Part shown: positions 34,199 to 43,322 of the stretch, one piece after another | How the letters are laid out: each line of letters starts with the position of its first letter | How positions within the stretch are numbered: the first letter of the stretch is position 1 | NCBI RefSeq assembly: GCF_008710145.1 | Contig: NZ_VYKL01000026.1 | Coordinates: 220,231-284,230 of the forward strand | Direction: 5' to 3' | From: Niallia endozanthoxylica | Lineage (GTDB): Bacteria; Bacillota; Bacilli; Bacillales; Cytobacillaceae | Length of the DNA stretch: 64,000 nucleotides | Position numbers and translations under genes: made by a program | The notes under the pieces: generated by a model | Database searches by the model: none | What the model was told of the DNA's origin: nothing | What the model saw: the letters and a program-made list of their open reading frames with translations, nothing else

Positions 34199-34957
34199 AT
34201 GAATGCTGTTCTATTTATATGTCACGGCAGTAGGGTGAGGCAAGCTGCGGATGAAGCCATTGCTTTTATACAAAAAGTGATGCAAAAGGTCAATCTGCCC
34301 ATTCAGGAGATTGGGTTTCTTGAGTTAGCAGAACCAAGCTTAGAGCAAGGTTTTGAGCGCTGTGTTGAACAGGGGGCCACAACGATTTTTGCTGTGCCAA
34401 TCCTGCTTTTAACTGCTGCACATGCAAAGGAAGATATCCCATCTGAACTCAGGTCTTTGCAAGCTCGTTTTCCAGAAATAGATGTAAGGCTCGGAAGTCC
34501 AATTGGGGTACATGAGAAAATGATTGAAATCCTAATGGAGAGAATTGCCGAAACGTCTGTCCCAATAAAAGAAAATGCAATGGTGTTATTAGTGGGTCGA
34601 GGCAGCAGTGACCCTGATGTAAAAAGAGACTTAACGATGATTGGAAGAATGTTAGAGAAAAAATCAAACATAAAGCGGGTGGAGGTTTGTTTCTTATCCG
34701 CTGCAGAACCGAGCTTTGAACAAGGCTTAGAAAGGACGAAACAAGCAGCTCCTGAGCAGGTTTTTGTCATTCCTTACCTTTTTTTCACAGGCATACTTAT
34801 GAAGAAAATAGAAAAAATGATTAATCAAAACAAAGCGGGTCAAGGTCCTGATTATGTACTTTGTGAATATTTAGGCTATCACTCCATCATCGAAGATATT
34901 TTACATGAAAAGATTATGGATCTACAATATGAGAAGAATTCAAATCATACAATCTAA
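34199..34957 (+). CDS. sirB: sirohydrochlorin ferrochelatase
   Basis: A 252-residue chelatase that inserts iron into sirohydrochlorin to give siroheme, the cofactor of sulfite and nitrite reductases. Two CbiX-like repeats are present: FICHGSRVRQAADEA with EPSLEQGFERCV, and LLVGRGSSDPDV with EPSFEQGLER. The start is ATG at 34199 behind AGGTGA. In B. subtilis this gene closes the cys operon together with ylnD (sumT) and ylnF (sirC); both of those are absent here, so the other siroheme steps must be encoded elsewhere. Confidence 0.92.
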   Translation: MNAVLFICHGSRVRQAADEAIAFIQKVMQKVNLPIQEIGFLELAEPSLEQGFERCVEQGATTIFAVPILLLTAAHAKEDIPSELRSLQARFPEIDVRLGSPIGVHEKMIEILMERIAETSVPIKENAMVLLVGRGSSDPDVKRDLTMIGRMLEKKSNIKRVEVCFLSAAEPSFEQGLERTKQAAPEQVFVIPYLFFTGILMKKIEKMINQNKAGQGPDYVLCEYLGYHSIIEDILHEKIMDLQYEKNSNHTI

Positions 34958-34991
34958 ATGGAGTGTTGGCAGGTTAAACACTCCATATTTG
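34958..34991 (+). terminator. hairpin after sirB
   Basis: ATGGAGTGTT pairs with AACACTCCAT; a short T-run (ATTT) follows. Confidence 0.65.
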
Positions 34992-35139
34992 ATTAGAAGG
35001 TTTATTCCTCATGAATAGTAATACTATTATGTATTCCGCGAACTCAGCCTCAAGACTTAGACAAGCATACTGCTTAGTATTCAATTTGATACAAACAAGT
35101 AGCAATTATCGACAAGCTCGCTTAAAATAAAGGTGAAAG

Positions 35140-35165
35140 TGAAACCTTCTTATGTCTTTTTCGTA
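35140..35165 (+). promoter_or_regulatory. sigma-W promoter of xpaC-telA
   Basis: TGAAAC (35140-35145), 16 bases, CGTA (35162-35165): a full match to the sigma-W consensus. The B. subtilis xpaC-yaaN pair is known to belong to the sigma-W regulon. A palindrome GAATAT-TATC-ATATTC (35167-35182) lies at the predicted start site. Confidence 0.75.
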
Positions 35166-35277
35166 TGAATATTATCATATTCGAATTAATCTTGAGAACG
35201 GTTATAAAATAATATGATGATTAATGAATGGTCATTTTAATTACGTTAAAGATAGGCAGAACAGGAGTCGATTTGTT

Positions 35278-35922
35278 ATGAAATCTTTTTTTCAATTTTT
35301 GTTTCGCTCATTTGCAGGTGCTTCCACTCTTGTTATCGTGTGGCTGATTAGTTATCTGGCATTTGATCAAAGTCTTGTTATATCGCTTTTATATGGATTA
35401 TTAGGCGGAGCGTGTGTTGGTTTTCTTTTAAAATGGTATCATCGTTCCACATTTTTACGGGAGAATGGTCTTACGAGAAGGGAATATCAGTACATTAAAA
35501 AGAATTTAAAAGAAGCGAAGCTGAAAATTAACCGATTGCAAAAAGCCATGTTTCGTACTAGAAGTCTAACAAATATGAAGCAAAATCTAGAAACGGTTCG
35601 CTTAGTAAACAAAATCTATGCGATTACAAAGAAAGAACCAAAACGCTTTTATCAGGCTGAAAGCTTTTACTACAAGAATTTGGATTCGCTTGTTGAAATA
35701 TCGGAAAAGTATGCCTTCCTGCACTCACAGCCGGCTAAAACACCTGAACTGACTCATTCGTTGCAGGATACGAGAATAATGATGAATAGACTTACCGATA
35801 CATTAGAGAAGGATTTATATGCTGTTTTAGAAGATGATATTGATAATTTAAACTTTGAATTAGATTTTGCTAAAAAAACCTTGATTCAAAGTCCGACTGA
35901 TAAAGATAACAGGGGGCGATAA
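35278..35922 (+). CDS. xpaC: XpaC family protein
   Basis: A 214-residue protein: two N-terminal membrane helices followed by a long soluble helical part with [24 protein letters not shown] and [15 protein letters not shown]. It matches XpaC, named from hydrolysis of 5-bromo-4-chloroindolyl phosphate, though the enzymatic activity is doubtful. Relatives accompany TelA/YaaN in tellurite and envelope stress resistance. ATG at 35278 follows ACAGGAG. It is first in a two-gene operon under a sigma-W promoter; the next gene begins three bases on. Confidence 0.88.
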   Translation: MKSFFQFLFRSFAGASTLVIVWLISYLAFDQSLVISLLYGLLGGACVGFLLKWYHRSTFLRENGLTRREYQYIKKNLKEAKLKINRLQKAMFRTRSLTNMKQNLETVRLVNKIYAITKKEPKRFYQAESFYYKNLDSLVEISEKYAFLHSQPAKTPELTHSLQDTRIMMNRLTDTLEKDLYAVLEDDIDNLNFELDFAKKTLIQSPTDKDNRGR

Positions 35923-35924
35923 TA

Positions 35925-37085
35925 ATGTCCGAACGAAAACCTTCTACTGAAATAGATAGTTTATTAGACAATCCGTTTGGTGAATTAGAAATAGCAAGCA
36001 ACACAATGGAACTGCAAAAAGAACAGGAGAAGCCCATGAGGGTACTTGAGACCTTGACAGAGGAAAATAGACAAAAGGCGATGGGGCTTGCAGAGCAAAT
36101 TGATCCGCGTAATCACCAGGCCATTGCCCTTTATGGTACCCAGGCGCAATCAAAATTATTAAGTTTTTCTCATTCCATGCTTGAACATGTGCAGAATAAG
36201 GATGTCGGTGAAATAGGAGATATATTATCTGATTTAATGAAAAAACTTGAACAGGTCAATCCAGATGAACTGCAGCCAGAAAAGCGTAACATTTTCTCGA
36301 AGTTATTTGGGAAAATTTCATCTTCTGTCAATGAAGTTCTGTCTAAATATCAAAAGACGGGTGCCCAAATTGACCGAATCAGTGTAAAGCTTGATCATTG
36401 TAAAAAAGCATTAATGACCGATAATATGATGCTTGAACAGCTGTACGAAAAAAATAAAGAGTACTTTTTAGCTCTTAATATATACATTGCAGCAGGTGAG
36501 CTTAAGCTTGAAGAGCTGCAAACGAAGACCATTCCTGAGCTGAAAAGGAAGGCCGAAAAAAGTCAGGATCAAATGGATTTTCAGGATGTCAATGATATGC
36601 TCCAATTTGCGGACCGACTGGAAAAGCGGATGTATGATTTAAAGCTTAGCAGGCAAATTACAACACAAAGTGCACCACAAATCAGACTAATTCAAAATAC
36701 AAATCAGGCATTAGTCGAGAAAATTCAATCATCAATTATGACGGCTATTCCACTTTGGAAAAATCAGATTGCCATTGCATTAACATTAATCCGTCAGCGG
36801 CATGCGGTTGAGGCTCAGAAACAAGTTTCAAAAACAACAAATGAATTATTATTGAAAAATGCAGAAATGCTAAAAACGAATACAATTGAAACAGCTAAGG
36901 AAAATGAACGTGGCATTGTTGACATTGAAACATTAAAGAAAACACAGGAAAATCTAGTTTCAACTCTAGAAGAAACACTCCGCATTCAAGCAGAAGGACG
37001 TACGAAACGTCATCAAGCTGAACAGGAATTAGTTTCGATGGAAAATGAATTAAAACAAAAGTTATTGAATTTACGAAATCAATAA
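35925..37085 (+). CDS. telA: toxic anion resistance protein TelA (YaaN)
   Basis: A 386-residue, almost wholly helical, charged cytoplasmic protein of the TelA family. Marks are [18 protein letters not shown] near the start, [20 protein letters not shown] in the middle and [25 protein letters not shown] late. The family gives resistance to tellurite and membrane-active compounds in some species. The AGGGGGCGAT ribosome site lies before the ATG. It forms an operon with xpaC under the sigma-W promoter. Confidence 0.92.
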   Translation: MSERKPSTEIDSLLDNPFGELEIASNTMELQKEQEKPMRVLETLTEENRQKAMGLAEQIDPRNHQAIALYGTQAQSKLLSFSHSMLEHVQNKDVGEIGDILSDLMKKLEQVNPDELQPEKRNIFSKLFGKISSSVNEVLSKYQKTGAQIDRISVKLDHCKKALMTDNMMLEQLYEKNKEYFLALNIYIAAGELKLEELQTKTIPELKRKAEKSQDQMDFQDVNDMLQFADRLEKRMYDLKLSRQITTQSAPQIRLIQNTNQALVEKIQSSIMTAIPLWKNQIAIALTLIRQRHAVEAQKQVSKTTNELLLKNAEMLKTNTIETAKENERGIVDIETLKKTQENLVSTLEETLRIQAEGRTKRHQAEQELVSMENELKQKLLNLRNQ

Positions 37086-37094
37086 GCTGCAATG

Positions 37095-37138
37095 AAAGGG
37101 AAGATTCTTGCTGAAAAGCGGAAATCTTCCCTTTTTCT
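37095..37138 (+). terminator. intrinsic terminator after telA
   Basis: AAAGGGAAGATT and AATCTTCCCTTT, a perfect 12-bp stem followed by TT. Confidence 0.85.
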
Positions 37139-37267
37139 CTGGTGAAAAATCGTCACTTTAGAGCGTTTTATTATTGATTGAATATTCTATTTGTTATACT
37201 TAGGCTAAATTATCGTTCCATTGATATACAACAGGAAAGAAACGATGTTAGGCTCGGAGGTGACTTT

Positions 37268-37825
37268 GTGGGTTTATTTGTTAAACGCTATTGGGTTTTA
37301 TTTACATTTTGTTTGTGTTTGGTTGTCGCCGCAAGTGTTTGGGTGATAGCTATTAAAACGGAACCATTTGGAAATCAAGTAAAAGGACAAGCTGTGTTAG
37401 CCTCTCAGGGAGAAAAAATGATTGAAAATCAAGTAGAGATTGCATCAGAACCATTTGTTAGTCATTCAGAATTTATTCAAAAAGGGCATCAGTTTTATAA
37501 TGACACAACTGGCTGGGGAAGAATCGAGGCGCTTAATTGGGAGGATCAACAGAAATTTGCGCAATTACTATTAATCTCTTTAAACGAAATAGGGGAAAAA
37601 GAATCACTGCAAAAGGACTTAATTCATATTCAATCATTAGCCACTTTTATTGTTGAGAACAATAAAGAAAAGGAACATATTCTTTTTTTGCATCGAATAT
37701 TTCACGATTTGGATATTGATGTTAATCAATACGAGCACGAGGACTATTTTGATATAACCAAATATGGAGAGGGAAACAAAATGAAGGAAGTCGTTAAACA
37801 CATTGAATCAAATTCTGGTCTATAA
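37268..37825 (+). CDS. membrane-anchored protein of unknown function
   Basis: A 185-residue protein with an N-terminal anchor (residues about 5-27, FVKRYWVLFTFCLCLVVAAS) and an acidic extracytoplasmic part that contains DDLDIDVNQYEHEDYFD-like acidic clusters. GTG at 37268 is chosen because GGAGGTGA lies before it; the in-frame extension from 37178 has no ribosome site. I find no known domain. Its position directly after the envelope-stress genes xpaC-telA is suggestive only, because a terminator separates them. Confidence 0.7.
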   Translation: MGLFVKRYWVLFTFCLCLVVAASVWVIAIKTEPFGNQVKGQAVLASQGEKMIENQVEIASEPFVSHSEFIQKGHQFYNDTTGWGRIEALNWEDQQKFAQLLLISLNEIGEKESLQKDLIHIQSLATFIVENNKEKEHILFLHRIFHDLDIDVNQYEHEDYFDITKYGEGNKMKEVVKHIESNSGL

Positions 37826-37866
37826 CAAATAATGGATTTTCTAGGTGACAATTTGATATACTAATC

Positions 37867-37896
37867 AAGCTCAATCTTTGTTAGGTTGGGCTTTTC
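37867..37896 (+). terminator. weak intrinsic terminator
   Basis: AAGCTCAA and TTGGGCTT (one G-T pair), then TT. Confidence 0.5.
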
Positions 37897-37978
37897 CTGT
37901 TCTGCTTTAAACATCTTTGTACCAGCTAAAAATGCAATGGATGGAACGGGATATCGACATGAAAAAGGAAGCTGTATC

Positions 37979-40216
37979 ATGACAAACACTTTAACCTATA
38001 TAAAAGCTTGGCAAAAAGCATTACAGGCAGAAATCATTCATTTAAAAAAATATGGGAGCAATAAATTTCCAGTGAAAAATGGGCATTTGCTTAATCAGAA
38101 AGACTCTTATACATATTATTTTGATTCTGTTCAAACCATGAGGATTCCCATTGGTAGCATTGTTCGTGTGGAATGGGGGCAGACAAAGACAGAAGGAAGA
38201 GTTCTTTCATCAGAAGGCCAAAGTATAATAGTGAAACTGGAGCAATCCATCGGCGCTCTCGTTTCTGAAGTAACCATTTGGCATGATCCTTGGGAATTAT
38301 TAGATCAACTCATTCAACGATTAGAAGAAGTAAGGAAAAGTAAGCGAAAAAGAGGTAGAGTGAAGAAGCTTATGGACCCATCCATGCCAGCGCAGCATCC
38401 TGCTGATTTAATCAAATCAAATGTGCATGAAGTGGTTCTTCGCTCTAAGTATAATCCAATTACATTTGTTTGGGGTCCTCCAGGAACAGGAAAAACATAT
38501 ACTTTAGCGAGAGTTGCTGCCAATAAATATTTTAAAGAAAAGAAGGTTTTGGTGCTTGCTCACAGCAATCAAGCAGTCGATGTATTAATGGCCGAAATAT
38601 CTTCCTTTGTTGAGAAAAAGGGACGTTTAAAGGACGGGGATATCATTCGATATGGTTCTCAGCTTAGTGAGGCTGTGGAACGTCATCGACTCTTGCATAT
38701 GAGTCAGCTCATTATCAAACAGCACCCACAGATGGCTGAAGAAAAAGCACGCTTGCTTGAGGAGAGACAAATGCTCAAAAAAGATTTATCCTCCTCTTTC
38801 AGTCAAAATGACTCCGAGCAATTATTACAAATTGAAACAAAGCTGGCAACTGTGCTAGAGAAAATTCACCAAAAGGAAATACAATTTCTAAAAGAGGCTG
38901 ATATTATTGGGACAACTCTTGCAAAAGCAGCCGTAGATACGGCGATATATGAAAAGGAATTTGACATTGTAATGGTAGATGAAGCTAGTATGGCATATGT
39001 CCCACAAGTTGCATTTGCTGCAGCATTGGGAAAAAGAATGATTGTCTGTGGGGATTTCAAGCAGCTACCTCCCATTGCTGCGTCTAACCATGAACTTGTT
39101 AATGAATGGCTGAAAGAAGATATTTTTCATAAATCAGGGGTTACAGAGTCCGTGCGGTATGGCAGACTTCATCCGCACCTATTCCTCTTAAAGGAACAAA
39201 GGAGAATGCATCCAGCTGTTTCATCTTTTACCAATAAATATATATACCAATCGCTAGTTGGAGATTACAAGGGTGTTGCAGAGCTTCGAAATAAATTGGT
39301 AATGAAACATCCCTTTCCAAACCGAGCTAGCATTTTGCTTGATACAAGCGGAACAGGGGCCTATTGCTTAACAGAGAGTTCAACTCGATCACGTTTTAAT
39401 CCATGGCAATTGCTTCTGTCCTTTCAGTTAATACATGAAGCGTTTCAAGCAGGCCATCGTTCAATCGGCTATACGACTCCGTATCGGGCACAGGCCAGGT
39501 TAATGGAAACATTGCTTGAGGATCTCTATGAAACGCAGCTGAAAGAAGCAGATATTGCAGCTGCGACCATTCATCGTTTTCAAGGTAGTGAAAGGGACGT
39601 GATGATTTTTGATTCGGTTGACAGCTATCCGCAGGAAAGGGCAGGTATGCTGTTAATCGGAAAAGAAAGTGAGCGCCTTATCAATGTAGCCATTACAAGA
39701 ACGAAAGGAAAGCTCATTCATGTAAGTAATAGAGATTTTTTACAAAAGAAGGTATATCCATCAAGGACATTATACAAATATTTGAATCACCAAGTGGAAT
39801 TGAAGCAAATGGTTCATCCTTATGAAATCGGTACTTGGATAAAACATCAGCATCCGCGTCTGATATGGATGCACGCCAAAAAGCTAGCAGGAGTCATGAA
39901 GGACATACGATATGCAAGGAAATCTATTGTCATAGCAATGCCTAATGACAAAGAGCTGTCAGAGGAATGGAAACAGATTCTAGCAAAAAGAAGCCATGCA
40001 GTAGAAGTGATATATATTTCCGAGTATGTTCCGAATGGGATATTTGTTAATCGATTAATGAATGAATCAGTTCCTTTTCCTTTCGTCTGTGTTGATCAAC
40101 AAATACTATGGCTAGGATTACCGTTAGAAGGGGCAAAACAGGTGAAACCTCCGTATGTCACAGTTCGGTTGGATTCACAGGCAGTAAGTGAATATGTTCT
40201 TTCGCAGATAACGTGA
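37979..40216 (+). CDS. superfamily I helicase, UPF1-like (AAA_11/AAA_12)
   Basis: A 745-residue helicase. An N-terminal oligonucleotide-binding-like part is followed by Walker A GPPGTGKT, Walker B VDEASM, GDFKQLPPIAA, EQRRMHP and the second half with HRFQGSERDVMIFD and NVAITRTKGKL. These are the motifs of UPF1/DNA2-like helicases that unwind DNA or RNA using ATP. The last 130 residues (after about 615) form a separate alpha/beta domain with no match I can name. ATG at 37979 follows AAAAAGGAAG; an upstream extension overlaps the preceding terminator. It is monocistronic. Confidence 0.9.
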   Translation: MTNTLTYIKAWQKALQAEIIHLKKYGSNKFPVKNGHLLNQKDSYTYYFDSVQTMRIPIGSIVRVEWGQTKTEGRVLSSEGQSIIVKLEQSIGALVSEVTIWHDPWELLDQLIQRLEEVRKSKRKRGRVKKLMDPSMPAQHPADLIKSNVHEVVLRSKYNPITFVWGPPGTGKTYTLARVAANKYFKEKKVLVLAHSNQAVDVLMAEISSFVEKKGRLKDGDIIRYGSQLSEAVERHRLLHMSQLIIKQHPQMAEEKARLLEERQMLKKDLSSSFSQNDSEQLLQIETKLATVLEKIHQKEIQFLKEADIIGTTLAKAAVDTAIYEKEFDIVMVDEASMAYVPQVAFAAALGKRMIVCGDFKQLPPIAASNHELVNEWLKEDIFHKSGVTESVRYGRLHPHLFLLKEQRRMHPAVSSFTNKYIYQSLVGDYKGVAELRNKLVMKHPFPNRASILLDTSGTGAYCLTESSTRSRFNPWQLLLSFQLIHEAFQAGHRSIGYTTPYRAQARLMETLLEDLYETQLKEADIAAATIHRFQGSERDVMIFDSVDSYPQERAGMLLIGKESERLINVAITRTKGKLIHVSNRDFLQKKVYPSRTLYKYLNHQVELKQMVHPYEIGTWIKHQHPRLIWMHAKKLAGVMKDIRYARKSIVIAMPNDKELSEEWKQILAKRSHAVEVIYISEYVPNGIFVNRLMNESVPFPFVCVDQQILWLGLPLEGAKQVKPPYVTVRLDSQAVSEYVLSQIT

Positions 40217-40365
40217 TAGTAGATTTTGTCGTTCATGTAAGCCAATTCTATATATAACTTTTATAACAAGTGCAATCTATTATGAAATACGATATAATGA
40301 AAGGTAAGTATTACCATTATATTGAGATAATAATTTATTTTCTAACCTCAGGGGGATTGAATCCG

Positions 40366-40785
40366 ATGTATAAAAAAATATTATTAGCTTCAGATGGATC
40401 GAATTTTGCACTGCGAGCAGCTGATCAAGCAATAAAACTAGCATCATTATCTAGAAATGCTGTGATTGAAGTGGTTTATGTTGTAGATTTAGATACATCA
40501 AAACGAGATGCGATTTATTATATGGATTCAGACATAATTAAAGAAGAAAGAAAGAAGCGTTTGAAATTAACAGAAGAAAAAATCAAGGCTTCAGGAGTTG
40601 ATTATCATTCTTCTATTTTATATGGAGAGCCAGGCCCTGCCATTGTTACATATGCAAATGAAAATAAATTTGATATAGTCGTACTTGGCAGCAGAGGTTT
40701 AAATGCGCTGCAAGAAATGGTGCTAGGAAGCGTTAGTCATAAAGTAGCTAAACGTGTTCAATGCCCCGTTATGATTGTAAAATAA
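40366..40785 (+). CDS. universal stress protein, UspA family
   Basis: A 139-residue Usp protein. The ATP-binding marks are ILLASDGSNFALRAAD and the late GSRGLNALQEMVLGSVSHKVAKRVQCPVMIV. This matches the ATP-binding (UspFG-like) branch. ATG at 40366 is preceded by GGGGGA. Role in stress survival is by family only. It is monocistronic. Confidence 0.9.
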   Translation: MYKKILLASDGSNFALRAADQAIKLASLSRNAVIEVVYVVDLDTSKRDAIYYMDSDIIKEERKKRLKLTEEKIKASGVDYHSSILYGEPGPAIVTYANENKFDIVVLGSRGLNALQEMVLGSVSHKVAKRVQCPVMIVK

Positions 40786-40918
40786 CTGACGTAAAACGGA
40801 AGATAAAAAGGATATTATTTCCCTTATGCAAGGACACAGAAAAGGGACATTGAATGATTACTGTTAAGGATTATGCTAAACTAGTAGATGAAATTAATTC
40901 CAGGGAGGTAAAATAATA

Positions 40919-41365
40919 ATGAGTTCTGAAATGCTCTATCAAAAGTATGCTTTAACCCAATCTCTAGCATTAAAAATGCTTGCAGCTGTTACAAACAAGG
41001 CTGATGAATTAGGTATTAGAATTAATGCTGCCGTTGTTGATGATGGTGGCAATTTAAAAGCGTTTATTCGTATGGATGAAGCAGCTCTCTTAAGTTCTAA
41101 TATTGCCCAAAATAAAGCCTATACAGCTGCAGCCTTCGGAAAATCAACTGAAGATTGGTATCCAATGATAAAAGAAGAGCCGGCATTGTTAACAGGCATT
41201 GTCCATACGGATAGACTTGTTGTTTTTGGCGGAGGAGTCCCGCTTATATATAATGGTAAGATTGTTGGCGGAGTCGGTGTTTCCGGTGGTTCTGCAGAAG
41301 AGGATGTACAATGTGCGACAGCAGGTTTAGCAGTATTTGAAGAATATGTTAAAACTCTTGCCTAA
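40919..41365 (+). CDS. GlcG/HbpS family heme-binding-like protein (DUF336)
   Basis: A 148-residue protein of the HbpS/GlcG fold: KADELGIRINAAVVDDGGNLKAF, then NKAYTAAAFGKST and the Gly-rich VFGGGVPLIYNGKIVGGVGVSGGS. Relatives bind heme or accompany operons for aromatic compound or glycolate use. AGGGAGG precedes the ATG. The gene is followed by its own terminator and 400 bases of non-coding DNA before a meta-cleavage hydrolase-like gene. Confidence 0.85.
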   Translation: MSSEMLYQKYALTQSLALKMLAAVTNKADELGIRINAAVVDDGGNLKAFIRMDEAALLSSNIAQNKAYTAAAFGKSTEDWYPMIKEEPALLTGIVHTDRLVVFGGGVPLIYNGKIVGGVGVSGGSAEEDVQCATAGLAVFEEYVKTLA

Positions 41366-41433
41366 AAAAATATAGTTTTTTAGAGTATTTATTAAGAGTG
41401 ATGTATAAATAAACCGATTATTCGAGAAAATAA

Positions 41434-41482
41434 TAAATAAGCAGACTAGCTTTCAATATCTGAAAGTAGTCTGCTTATTTTG
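41434..41482. terminator. bidirectional intrinsic terminator
   Basis: AAATAAGCAGACTAGCTTTCA and its near-complement TGAAAGTAGTCTGCTTATTT form a long stem with a 5-base loop. Confidence 0.85.
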
Positions 41483-41880
41483 CTTTGTTAGAGGAAAAGT
41501 TTCAACTGAGGATAATTTATTGTGTATGACGTCATTTTATTTTTTCGGTTAAAAAACATCAACTTTTGAAAAAAATGTCGAAAAATTGAAGGAAATAATA
41601 ATTATTTGTCGAATAATTATTGTGAAGAAATGTTCAGAAAAATATGTTCTTATTATGAATTCAATTAAAATCGAGAATTTATATTATTTTTCTGTGTTTC
41701 GTACAAACTATTATTTGTTTCAATTACTGGCTTTGTTTAATTATTTGTTGAAAAAAGTACAATAGAATACATAAATTGTATAAAATTTGTTTTTTTTGTA
41801 TCTGCAAATGTAGAAACAAAGTCGTATTGATCATAAGGCGCTATGCCTAATCAAAGAAATGGAAGGAGCATTCATTTATT
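41483..41880. other. long AT-rich intergenic region
   Basis: About 400 bases, strongly AT-rich with many AATAATTATT-like tracts. I see no gene. A short inverted repeat (AAGGC/GCCT near 41839-41848) stands before the ribosome site GGAAGGA. No named regulator site is evident. Confidence 0.5.
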
Positions 41881-42702
41881 ATGGTTGAAGCAGGAAAATA
41901 CATTGACGTAAGAGGAATCAACACGCATTATCACGAAGATGGCCAAGGTGGCGAAAAAATACTTCTTGTGCACGGATCAGGTCCCGGAGTATCAGCATGG
42001 GCTAACTGGCGATTAGTTTTTCCAACTCTCTCCAAGCATTTTCATCTATATGCACCAGATGTTGTAGGTTTTGGTTATACTGACAGACCTGAGGGCATTC
42101 AGTATTCTATCCATGTTTGGGTAGATCATATGATTGATTTCATTGAAACAGTTATTAAAGATAAGGTATCTATTATTGGTAATTCTTTCGGTGGGGCTAT
42201 TGCACTTCATTTGGCCAAAAAACGCCCTGACTTGGTAAAAAAGTTAATTTTAATGGGAAGTATGGGTACGGCTCATCCGATTGCAGATGGGTTGGATAAG
42301 GTTTGGGGCTATGAACCTAGTGCAGAAAATATGAAAAATCTGATTAAGATTTTTGCATACGACCAAAGTATGGCTGAGAACGGTGATTTAGTTGAAATGC
42401 GTTATAAATCCAGTATTCAGGAAGGATTCCATGAATCATTTTCCTCTATGTTCCCAGCACCAAGACAAAGACATGTGGATGCTATGGCCTTGACTGAGGA
42501 AGAATTAGCTGCTATTGATTTTCCAACTCTTTTAGTTCATGGAAGAGAAGATTTGGTCATTCCAGTAGAACACACTAGCTGGGTACTGGCACGTGCACTT
42601 CCTAATGCTCAGTTCCATACATTCCCTAAGTGTGGACATTGGGTACAAATTGAAAGATCAAATGAATTTGCCGGATTGGTTATTGAATTCATGAATCAAT
42701 AA
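41881..42702 (+). CDS. alpha/beta hydrolase, meta-cleavage product hydrolase type
   Basis: A 273-residue serine hydrolase. HGSGPGVSAWANW (31-43) is the oxyanion-hole loop typical of 2-hydroxymuconate semialdehyde hydrolases (DmpD/XylF). The nucleophile is Ser102 in GNSFGG, the acid is in HGREDLVIP and the His in CGHWVQ. This subfamily cleaves C-C bonds in ring-fission products of aromatic degradation. No dioxygenase or other pathway genes are adjacent, so the real substrate here is uncertain. GGAAGGA lies 13 bases before the ATG. Confidence 0.85.
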   Translation: MVEAGKYIDVRGINTHYHEDGQGGEKILLVHGSGPGVSAWANWRLVFPTLSKHFHLYAPDVVGFGYTDRPEGIQYSIHVWVDHMIDFIETVIKDKVSIIGNSFGGAIALHLAKKRPDLVKKLILMGSMGTAHPIADGLDKVWGYEPSAENMKNLIKIFAYDQSMAENGDLVEMRYKSSIQEGFHESFSSMFPAPRQRHVDAMALTEEELAAIDFPTLLVHGREDLVIPVEHTSWVLARALPNAQFHTFPKCGHWVQIERSNEFAGLVIEFMNQ

Positions 42703-42769
42703 CCATATGTTACCAGAGAAGCTTGCATGAAAGGGCTTATCTAATCGTTCAAAACAAACCGAAATGGTT

Positions 42770-42822
42770 AAACACAAAGAAACAGTCCTCTTTTTAAAAG
42801 AGGACTGTTTCTTTGTGTTTAA
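42770..42822. terminator. long bidirectional terminator
   Basis: AACACAAAGAAACAGTCCTC and its perfect complement, 24 bp in all, between convergent genes. The right arm touches the stop codon of the minus-strand gene. Confidence 0.88.
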
Positions 42823-43040
42823 GATGTTTTTTCCTCACGATCATTTATTTGAATTAAAGAATTTTTTCGAATCCAATAGTTAAACGAGTCTTTTGGGAAA
42901 ACTCCTCGACATCCGGAATTATCCATTTGAATCACAACACTGGCATCTGTTACTTCGATAATTCTTAAAGTATCCGAATTGCTAAAGTTTGGAATAAAAC
43001 TACTTTTTATTTCGAATTCCATATTATTGCGTAAATCCAC
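42819..43040 (-). CDS. hypothetical protein, 73 residues
   Basis: Read from GTG at 43038-43040 behind ATAGGAGGAT. The product is probably a small beta-barrel: MEFEIKSSF, DTLRIIEVTDASVVIQMD, RGVFPKDSFNYWI. ATG six codons later is an alternative start but lacks its own ribosome site. No known motif. Confidence 0.7.
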   Translation of the reverse strand: MDLRNNMEFEIKSSFIPNFSNSDTLRIIEVTDASVVIQMDNSGCRGVFPKDSFNYWIRKNSLIQINDREEKTS

Positions 43041-43237
43041 TTTACTAATCCTCCTACTATATTAACACTTTATACACCCTACTATAATTTCTCCAGAATT
43101 TTATTATTTATCCACATTTTGGCTGAAAATAATCTGCTTAATCGAACTTATCATAATTAAGACTGATGGGCAAATATTTAACTTATTTATTTTATTAGAG
43201 CCTGTATTGATGTTATAGTAGATGATTCGTTTTTTTA

Positions 43238-43273
43238 TTTGTGTAAACTTCATTAAAATAACAGTTGACATAT
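43238..43273 (+). promoter_or_regulatory. candidate BirA (biotin repressor) operator
   Basis: TTTGTGTAAAC (43238-43248), 15 bases, GTTGACATAT (43264-43273). The two halves are imperfect inverted repeats with the BirA spacing, and the right one overlaps the -35 TTGACA (43265-43270; TTATCT at 43288-43293 is the -10). It would repress bioY when biotin is plentiful. Confidence 0.45.
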
Positions 43274-43322
43274 TATAAGCGTTTGAATTATCTTTATATT
43301 GTGAACAAAAGGAGGAGAAATC

